From contig WKLE02002329.1 of assembly GCA_014885115.2 (NCBI GenBank), positions 1-16,182 of the forward strand: a stretch of DNA of 16,182 nt. The letters run 5' to 3'. Under the pieces are notes generated by a model. The model was given only the letters and a program-made list of their open reading frames with translations, ran no database searches and was not told the origin of the DNA. Positions 10,101 to 16,182 of the stretch are shown here, piece after piece; the first letter of the stretch is position 1; each line of letters begins with the position of its first letter. A program made the position numbers and the translations under genes. Source of the stretch: Asterionellopsis glacialis (lineage: Eukaryota > Bacillariophyta > Plagiogrammaphyceae > Rhaphoneidales > Asterionellopsidaceae).

Positions 10101-10484
10101 TTTTTGTAAAACGCTGGTAATACGTGTTGAAAGCAATGAATTGGGAATTGCACCAGGAAAGTAGGCACCCAAGGAAGCCTCGAAGGACCCACGGGATGAT
10201 ACACCTTCAGGGCCGCCATCTGCATTAGCAGTTTTGGGTAATGCTGCCATAAAGGCAGCACCTAATGGACCCATAATACGCGCTGTACGTGCAGATACAC
10301 CCATCCCTTCTGCTACTCCAGCTCCTCCTTCCACAACGGATGCTGCATTATTATTTGGTTGCTGAGCAGCTGATAAAGCGGACGATGAAGAAGAAACTTT
10401 CGGAGAAGCAAATTGTGCATTTTGGGCTTGAGGCACAAAACCTTGCGCCACAAGAGGAAGAAGTGCAAGTGATGACAAACGCAT
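7129..10484 (-). CDS. Tandem theta-carbonic anhydrase (LCIB-type) fused to PAP/fibrillin domain, plastid-targeted
   Basis: Coding sequence is 10484..8361 joined to 8259..7129, giving 1084 residues. Theta-CAs interconvert CO2 and bicarbonate in the algal CO2-concentrating mechanism. Seen: a signal peptide ending in AQG-FVP, a diatom ASAFAP-like plastid motif with Phe16; a second hydrophobic segment ending ANA (88), like a thylakoid-lumen signal; CA domain 1 (about 98-375) with C143 in CSDE, H207 in PHVG and C231; CA domain 2 (about 382-660) with C427, H491 and C515. These match the Cys-His-Cys zinc set of the family, so both look active. After a Pro linker come a hydrophobic stretch (710-729), a Pro/Ala/Lys linker to about 838, and a PAP/fibrillin domain (about 843-1058) with its typical end, TTYLDETIRISR. 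The alternative is two genes, the second starting at 8277 (382 residues). I prefer one gene because the frames would lie only 26 bp apart and the intron joins them in phase. Confidence 0.8.
8260..8360 (-). other. Intron joining the carbonic anhydrase and fibrillin exons
   Basis: This is a 101-bp phase-0 intron. Its donor GTAAGT starts at 8360, and its acceptor GCCACAG, after the T-rich TTTTTGTCTTTGATG, ends at 8260. Without splicing the carbonic anhydrase frame stops at 8304 after a hydrophobic tail that looks like translated intron. Length and donor match the copine intron. No transcript evidence is available here. Confidence 0.78.
8490..10193 (-). repeat. Internal tandem duplication of the theta-CA domain (284-codon unit)
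   Basis: Residues 98-381 and 382-665 are two copies of one unit offset by exactly 284 codons (852 nt). The unit boundaries given are approximate. Most of each unit has diverged in DNA and protein, but the catalytic core is nearly identical at DNA level (9011-9146 against 9863-9998). Confidence 0.93.
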
Positions 10485-11460
10485 CTCGGCTAATCAATAA
10501 CAGTTATTTAAATCTACGACTCCAAATGATTTGGCTGATTTGAGCAGAGGTATCTATCAAACAAGGTTTATCTGTCTTTGCCTTGAAAGCGCAAGCAGAT
10601 AAAGAAAAACCTTGATCAAAGGATAACAGACAGGATAAAGCTGTGGTAATCAAGGTAGATTCTAGTTTTCTAATTGTCACAGTCCACGTCGCCAAAGAAT
10701 TACTTTTTCCTGGCTATTCAAGAGCACGCTGATGTGTCACTTGTTTGCTTGATTATTTCCCTTGCTAATTTTCAAGAGGCCTGGACACCCCCAGATGAAG
10801 TTGAGGAATTCTCGTTTGTTTTTTCTTGTCAAACAAAGGTTCGCTCTCTCGTGGAAACATATCACGATACCTTGCGGACAAATCTTTTATTAGGGATCTA
10901 TTCTCGTGCTGACAAAGAGTGAGAACAGGTACGTAAGTGATGGGTGCGTATCTTTCATACTAGGATAGCGTAGAATTCTACATGTGAACGAATGGAGAAC
11001 TGCTCGCATACGTCACTGCAACATCATTTCACAAGAAGTTGGCGTCATCGTGACGATGAATCTCTGGACTACATAGCTTCCAAGTTCTAGAGTGAGCAAC
11101 ACGAAATAAATCACAAGTGACAAGGTTAATAATGAAAAACCAGCAATGTGGGTTGCACCCCTGAGCAGGGGTCACGGAATGACGTCCTTCCTGGGATCTT
11201 CCAATCAACCCAATCCCTAAACAATGGACGGTAATGCATAGATATATGATATATAAACAGATAATCACTAAATAAAAATAGGGATAGGAAAAAGAAAAGA
11301 GGATCCCAGGAGACCCTTACTCATGATGCCAAAAATCTCAATGGGGGGAACCCTTCCAATTTTGGTCAACAATCCACCACATTATTAACACAATGTTGAT
11401 GCAACCCTGTAATTTGTCCATATTAATACCCCTCCCTCCAAACCAACAGTTGATTCCTCC
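10485..11460. other. Upstream region of the carbonic anhydrase-fibrillin gene
   Basis: About 1 kb without a supported gene. Short open frames at 10674-10922 (+) and 11029-11268 (-) show no recognisable domain. It should contain the promoter of the minus-strand gene starting at 10484, and it holds the CRE-like sites listed separately. Confidence 0.55.
11010..11187 (-). promoter_or_regulatory. Cluster of CRE-like TGACGT/TGACGC sites upstream of the carbonic anhydrase gene
   Basis: Seen: ACGTCA at 11010-11015; GCGTCA at 11042-11047 (TGACGC on the gene's strand) followed by TGACGA at 11051, forming a perfect CGTCA-TCG-TGACG inverted repeat; and TGACGTC at 11180-11186. They lie about 525-700 bp upstream of the ATG. 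Known: TGACGT, ACGTCA and TGACGC are the three CO2/cAMP-response elements described in Phaeodactylum pyrenoidal carbonic anhydrase promoters, bound by bZIP factors. Role here is inferred; the distance is greater than in those promoters unless a long 5' UTR exists. Confidence 0.4.
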
Positions 11461-12040
11461 ATGGATAGGTCTTACAGCACTATGTTAGCCCATGACAAAG
11501 CTATTCTGCTCAAAATCTTTGCAGAATTGATGGAGAGTAGCTTTGCTCTGTCACCATTTTTGTGGCAACTTCAATGTGGTGTTCATTTTTCAAAGATGAC
11601 AAACAAGAACAGTATTATCAATCCCTTGCTTATAGATCTATTCCAACGGACCCGCAAAGGCAAGGTAAGGATCTGAAATCTGTTTGCCATCTAAGAAGGG
11701 GTTGTGCCATGCTACCTACAAGGTTTTTCTTTCCCAAGTCTGTTACAGTATCTGAGACGAGAATTTCATGAATTTGATGTGATTTGTGGAAATCAAGATG
11801 CTGATTGTGGCACATGTATATTCCGTGCCAAGGCTGGAAAGCCTTTCAGATTGTTGATTCCCATTGGTAGTGTGGGAGCAAAACATAAATTTGTATGACA
11901 TCTTATCAAATCACTCAAGAAGCACATTGAGGACAGTGGTGTTCAGCTCTTCTTGAATACAGGTGATCGCGAACATATGTGGGCAGAGCATTTGTTAAGG
12001 CATTGAAAGCTATTTTAGGCAGAAATATGATTTGGTCAAT
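11461..12040 (+). pseudogene. Decayed CGRG/DUF6824-like domain relic
   Basis: A plus-strand relic readable only by changing frame. The best part runs from about 11746: EFHEFDVICGNQDADC, then PFRLLI, AKHKFV, an in-frame TGA at 11896-11898, then LIKSLKKHIEDSGVQLFLN and MWAE. After a frameshift near 11980 it reads FVKALKAIL. The order (DVxCG, FRxLI, AxxK, a long amphipathic helix ending in SG, then W) resembles the DVLCGRG...GNxxFR domain (DUF6824) that is abundant in diatoms, but the canonical GRG and HxGN are lost. A preceding fragment (about 11562-11700, in another frame, with FFKDDKQEQYYQSLAYRSI) may belong to the same gene. The family call is tentative. Confidence 0.4.
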
Positions 12041-12160
12041 ACCAAGCAGCGTGTGTACCACTCTTGTAATTTACTCCAAAGTGGAAAGGAACTCAATATG
12101 CCAGTAACTCTTTACATTTAAGGATTATTTCCAGGCTGTGGCAACTACAGATTTGGTCAG

Positions 12161-13975
12161 TCATGTTACAGAGGTACTAGAATGTAAACCCAGTGATTGG
12201 TCAGATGTATCAGCAAAACATTCACATTTGGGTGGTATGACAATAGCATCATTGCTATAGTCAACAATATTGTCATTGTTGTTACTAAAGTAATTACAAA
12301 CATTATGTCCAGCACAATTATAGGGACAAACATATATCTGGACAGGCTTGAGTTAAACATGGACATGTAATTTCCAGTGATATGAGACCTGTTGGTATTA
12401 TGGATAGAGTTTGAAAGTCATGTTGACACCATTGATCAGGTACATTAAATTTAAGAACCATTTCTTCTCATACACAAATTGTTTTGTGACAGAGGCCTGT
12501 GCCAGAATCCAATGTCATTTCAAATCATTGACTACCTGTTCCATAAAAATCAGAATAAATATTGATCAGATCCCCATTATTTGAATCATCACAAGAGTGT
12601 TTCTCATATGGGTCACTGCTATGGTTATTACTATATGTAGGACCATAATTCAATTGCGGTAAACTACCACCTAATGTTAGCAGTTTTGAAGAAAAGTATT
12701 GAAACCATTCTGGTGGTGACATCATTTGTGGTAAGAACTGATAATCTACACAAGATTGTGTGATAAATCTGGTGAACATCCAATTTCATTTTGTTGATTA
12801 CAAAGGTATCCTTTGGAGTGTTGTCATACAGTAGGTATTCCCTTCAATGTGGTATAGATGGAAGAGGATAAAGCCAGTGGTGGTGGTGGTACCAAACATG
12901 GTTCTATCATGAAATCACAACCAGCACCTAATCCAAATGAATTTACTTTTGACATGGTATAATTACTTTTATACCATCCTGAATCTTCAAAAAGTGACAA
13001 CACTAATGGACTTGAGAAGGTTGTTCTGCCATATATTATTGTTATGGTAGTTGTGGAAGCCATCAAGTCTCCATAAAAGAACTGAGCATCCCAATAATCA
13101 CCATACTATCCTACACAGGAATCAAAGTGTAATTGTTGTTGCTACTGCTGCTGATTTTCTAATGGTGCACCTTGTAATGATGAACAATCAAATTGATTCC
13201 TCACAATAGTTTTAACTCTGGGTGTTATAATAGGCACTTGTTGTCCTCATCCATTTCCTAATGAAAATACCTGGACAGTACTTGTATCTGGTAATAACAT
13301 ATGCTTGGGTGTACCATCTACACATGTTACAAGTTGTGGTTGAAAAGGATATGATGCACATGGTTGTCCTGTATCCAAATTCCAAAAGCAACAAAAGGAA
13401 TTACTTGATATTCCTAATATATAACCAACTTCATGTACAATCCTATTCACTAAATATATATTCTTCATGAGTGGAAGAGACTGTCCCATCACTCTCCATC
13501 AAGTCTTCCAATGCATCTAAACAAAAAGTAGGGTCCCTGCTATAGGATGATCATATTGAACTACATTCCATGTTGTGCCTACTACTACAGTAATGGATGA
13601 AGAGGATGACAACAATGACAACGATGAAGTTATCAAACAGATTAGACTTGTTTTCACCATTCCAGTACTGGCATAATTTATAAGGTCTGTATTGGGTATA
13701 CCAATTGTCATGTGTGATATTGGAATGTCAAAAGATGAAAATGGGACCGCAACAACCAAAGAATAGTTCCTCCCATGAGAGCAACAAGTTCCCATGTACA
13801 ACAGGTGCAAGAAGATTTATATAAATTTTAATTCTTATTGGTTGATAACACGGATTTGTCTTGATTGTCATCTTTGTCTTGATTGTTGTTGTTGTTGTTG
13901 TTGTTGTTGCTCTTATTTTCCAAGTAGTATAATATTTTGTTATTGTTTTTTCAAACAATAAAGTATCATCATTTT
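12161..13975 (-). pseudogene. Leishmanolysin-like (peptidase family M8, GP63) metallopeptidase pseudogene
   Basis: Family hallmarks appear in the right order on the minus strand but in changing frames. From the 5' end: YQPIRI (about 13845), GIPNTDLINYA (about 13690), QYDHPIAG (about 13545), VHEVGYILGISS at the zinc site, VTCVDGTPKHMLLP, PRVKTIVRNQFDCSSLQG, YGDYWDAQFFYGDLM, LFEDSGWYKSNY, GLGAGCDF, WFQYFSSK, LGGSLPQLNYGPTYS, CDDSNNG, LDSGTGLC, and an EGF-like CPYNCAGHNVCN near 12328. The active site is lost: HExxH reads HEVGY (13421-13435) and the third His position reads RNQF. In-frame stops include TGA at 13247-13249, TAG at 13142-13144 and TAG at 13106-13108, and there are several frameshifts (near 13530, 13445 and 12330). 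The upstream boundary is uncertain; Gln/Asn-rich sequence to about 14300 may be its former N-terminus. Confidence 0.85.
13883..13909. repeat. (TTG)9 microsatellite
   Basis: Nine perfect TTG repeats. On the minus strand they encode a run of Thr inside the N-terminal part of the M8 pseudogene. Confidence 0.95.
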
Positions 13976-14975
13976 CATGATGCTTTGATGCTTGTTGTTG
14001 TTCTTGTTATTTTCTTCTTGTTTTTTTTATTCAAAAGGTCAAACAGATGATTCATTTAATTGACACCATGCTTATTATGATAATCAAATGTACTAGCAAA
14101 GGTTCTTGTTTCCAAAAGTGTAATTTCACAATGACAATCTACAATACTTGTTCAAAAATAACTTGTAAATCATAATGATAACTACCCAAAGAAGACAAAA
14201 AAATTATCATCATGGTTTTGATGTTGGTAGTGTGAGAAGTCAGCAGGGGCAGGAGCACCAACAGTGACTGCAGTGGCTCCTCCTCCTACTTCTACTATCA
14301 ATATTAGTACCTGTAATTGAAGAAGAGTTGCAGTGGTAGTATTATGCTTAATAAAAATCATGACATTACATTATTGTCATTATTGTTTGAGAATGTATTT
14401 CTTTAAGATTCTTTTATAATTCCACCATTGTGCACGTAGAACACAATGAAAAAAAAAACAGGGGAAAAATTCAAATTTATAGATTATATTATTGATTAGG
14501 TCTACTGTGTTCATTGTGATTATTCATTGCTGTGTACTAGGTTAAACGTCCATACCTGTTTGAAAATACTTAATTGAAATGTTGAAGAATGATAACATTT
14601 GTTTGTTCAAGAGTTAATTGAAATTTTATTTATGGCTCGTAAACTTTCCCTCCTATTTTTTTGTATCAAATTTTTACCTTTTCTATGCATTTTTGAATCA
14701 GTATCACATTAGAGAGATGGGAAATAAAGGGGAGGAATAAAGGGAGAAAGAGAAAGAGACCATGTAGAAATCCCATAGAAATGTACCAGACAACAACATA
14801 ATTTTGTAGTTGACAGGTGGTTGAATTTTTTTCTACATAATTTTTGTACCAGAGACCATTAAATTTAGTGGTTCAAACTCATGCAATTGAATTTAGGCCC
14901 ATCCTAACAGTGATACAAAATACAAAAATAAATTAACCAATCAAAATCTATAAAAAGCAAACAAGGTCTGAAAAT

Positions 14976-15088
14976 TGTGATAAATCCGAGCACAAGGTTT
15001 TTGTACTAGGACCCAAATTACGAAATGGAGATCCTCATTTTGTATTTTGCAAGTTGATATGAAAACCTTGTGCTCCAATATTATCACA
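14976..15088. repeat. Imperfect inverted repeat (hairpin, about 27-bp arms)
   Basis: The left arm (14976-15002) contains TGTGATAA and GAGCACAAGGTTTT. The right arm (15061-15088) is its near-complement, containing AAAACCTTGTGCTC and TTATCACA, with a few mismatches and about 58 bp between. It could be a decayed miniature inverted-repeat element or a hairpin; no target-site duplication is evident. Confidence 0.6.
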
Positions 15089-15110
15089 AGAAATTAGAAC
15101 TCATCTCTGA

Positions 15111-15173
15111 TCGATTTTCATCTTGGAGCGCTTGCTCCAATCGATTTTCACCTGGGTTGCTTGTTCCCACCAA
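15111..15173. repeat. Imperfect tandem repeat, units of about 30 bp
   Basis: Two units begin with TCGATTTTCA at 15111 and 15141 and continue with similar T/G/C-rich sequence. The first unit also contains a perfect 7-bp stem, TTGGAGC-GCTT-GCTCCAA (15123-15140). Confidence 0.7.
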
Positions 15174-15219
15174 TTTTGTTCAAGTTGTTCTTTGATGATA
15201 CAATCATAATTCAACCATC

Positions 15220-15600
15220 ATGTGTGATGATGACATTGACCCATAGCTTAACTATGCTGCTCTTCTGTCAGACTCTAGACCAAGTTTATTATCTGAATGT
15301 TTTATCAATAGTGATATGGACCTAAATTTATACCTACAGTATACAGCCAAAAAAAGAGATCTTAGACTTGCTGAGCAGCTACAGTATTTTGGTTCAGATA
15401 GTGATCATGACAGGAGTGAAAATGCAAATAAACTATGTAAAAAAATCAGAGGCTTCAAAAGTAAATGCCCATTTTACATTGATGAGTCAGGAAATTATCA
15501 TGAAATAGAACCTACAAAAACCTTCTGGTATCTAGTGTATGTAAGGAACCCCCCCCCTAGATGATGCCAAATTTGTGAACAAATTTAGACAATGCTTCTG
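15220..15600 (+). pseudogene. Transposase N-terminal relic (PIF/Harbinger or 'plant transposon protein' type, tentative)
   Basis: From ATG at 15220 the frame reads MCDDDIDP, an in-frame TAG at 15244-15246, then an open stretch with RDLRLAEQLQYFGSD, the Cys/Lys-rich KLCKKIRGFKSKCPFYI, and the aromatic TKTFWYLVYVRNPP. It stops at a C-run (about 15550-15557). A frame change there continues as DDAKFVNKFRQCF before a TGA. The order of an acidic/Arg-rich N-terminus, FW(Y)LVYV, NPP and KFxxxFRxxF resembles the region before the catalytic domain of DDE transposases of the plant transposon protein family. The catalytic core is not present downstream in this window. Family assignment is from memory of the pattern and is moderate at best. 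Confidence 0.45.
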
Positions 15601-16001
15601 AAAAGCAGCATTTGTCTTCTCCTTTTGAAGTCAAAACCAGGATCTCCTACATGATATGTTTCCTCTTTTGTCTTACTAGACCAAGAATAGGCAATACTCT
15701 TAAGTTGTAAAGTAGTACTTCCAAGTGCATTAGTATTGTCACTGTTATTTTTGTCTTCTGAATATGTCTTGATGTACAGTGATTCAAAATCACCAGTACC
15801 TTGGAGTAACTGGGTTATGTAGCTTGGATGACTCTATTCTTTATTGCCGTAGATAAGGTCGAACAAAAGTTCTTTCTGCCTTTCTTCCTTGCAACTATCC
15901 GATTGAACATATTTTTTTGATCTCATAATAACTGTCTCTCTTGCCTTTAAAATACATGCAAACCTCAACTCATTCTGTAAATAAGGAGGGACAGATGACA
16001 T
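15585..16001 (-). pseudogene. Unrecognised broken open frame
   Basis: Starting at ATG 16001, a minus-strand frame runs 55 codons (beginning MSSVPPYLQNELRF) to a TAG at 15836-15834. It then continues in the same frame for 82 more codons to TAA at 15587-15585, with contents such as SYITQLLQGTGDFESLYIK and YSWSSKTKEETYHVGDPGF. The residue mix looks protein-like rather than random. Further upstream, 16182-16010 reads as two more short coding-like stretches in other frames. I do not recognise the family. It is probably a gene relic interrupted by one stop; it overlaps the end of the transposase relic on the other strand. Confidence 0.35.
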
Positions 16002-16182
16002 TCTTGTTCAGTATGACAAGAGCCAATAAAGGCTTCCTTTGATCGCTCCGACGTATGTGTTCCGAGATTTGTCGCCGGGCACTTGTGTATCAAAACGGAC
16101 CAACTTGTACTGTTTTTTTGTACGACGTCTTTCGAAGAAATCCAACAGGATACTTGCGAAATTTGGCGCACCAGTTATTTTT

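Larger units (their letters stand above)
13976..15219. other. AT-rich region without an identifiable gene
   Basis: I see no coding region that can be defended. The 14040-14350 part has short minus-strand stretches rich in His, Asn and Gln that could be a decayed 5' end of the M8 gene. The rest is AT-rich with homopolymer runs and the small inverted and tandem repeats listed separately. Confidence 0.55.

Noticed and set aside
10555..10650. Possible small structured RNA upstream of the carbonic anhydrase gene (AAGGTTTATCTG facing CAGATAAAGAAAAACCTT)
   Set aside because: The pairing is short and interrupted, and it matches no tRNA or snRNA pattern I know.
12161..13975. Reassigned stop codons (TAG/TGA read as amino acids) in the M8 frame
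   Set aside because: Intact neighbours end with ordinary TAA or TAG stops, the M8 frame also has frameshifts, and its active-site His residues are lost; this is decay, not a variant code.
1..16182. CRISPR array, tRNA or rRNA genes
   Set aside because: No regularly spaced repeats and no cloverleaf or rRNA-like conserved sequence were found by reading both strands.

Overview
The window looks like nuclear DNA of a photosynthetic stramenopile, most likely a diatom. The evidence is: short GT-AG introns (94 and 101 bp); a diatom-style bipartite plastid presequence on a theta-type carbonic anhydrase; a degraded domain resembling the diatom-rich CGRG/DUF6824 family; and overall AT-rich, CAACAA-rich flanks. 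This is inference from content; no species is claimed.

Layout. (1) 310-2686 (+): a copine (C2-C2-vWA) with one 94-bp intron and an unusual Pro/Gln-rich tail. (2) 2999-4908 (-): a pentameric ligand-gated ion channel of the cysteine-less kind. It carries an in-frame stop, a one-base frameshift and an exact 24-bp duplication, so it is a recent pseudogene or a poorly sequenced gene. (3) 4909-5965: about 1 kb of intergenic DNA with a dense cluster of GTAC tetranucleotides. (4) 5966-6823 (+): a small ArfGAP. (5) 7129-10484 (-): two adjacent reading frames joined by an in-phase 101-bp intron. They form one predicted protein of 1084 residues: plastid and thylakoid-lumen targeting, two tandem theta-carbonic anhydrase (LCIB-type) domains, a hydrophobic segment, a long Pro/Ala/Lys linker and a PAP/fibrillin domain. 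(6) 10485-16182: a gene-poor, AT-rich stretch of relics. It holds a CGRG/DUF6824-like remnant, a long broken leishmanolysin-like (M8) metallopeptidase, a broken transposase-like N-terminus, an unrecognised broken frame, and small repeats.

The most interesting object is the carbonic anhydrase-fibrillin fusion. Theta-CAs act in the diatom CO2-concentrating mechanism, and fibrillins bind thylakoid or plastoglobule lipids. One polypeptide with two CA domains, a candidate membrane segment and a lipid-associated module would be a membrane-tethered CO2 supply enzyme (inference). Its two catalytic cores are almost identical in DNA while their flanks have diverged, which suggests gene conversion. About 0.5-0.7 kb upstream lies a cluster of TGACGT/TGACGC-type sites like the CO2/cAMP-response elements known from diatom CA promoters. 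The other intact genes (copine, ArfGAP) are membrane-trafficking proteins with no evident link to it.
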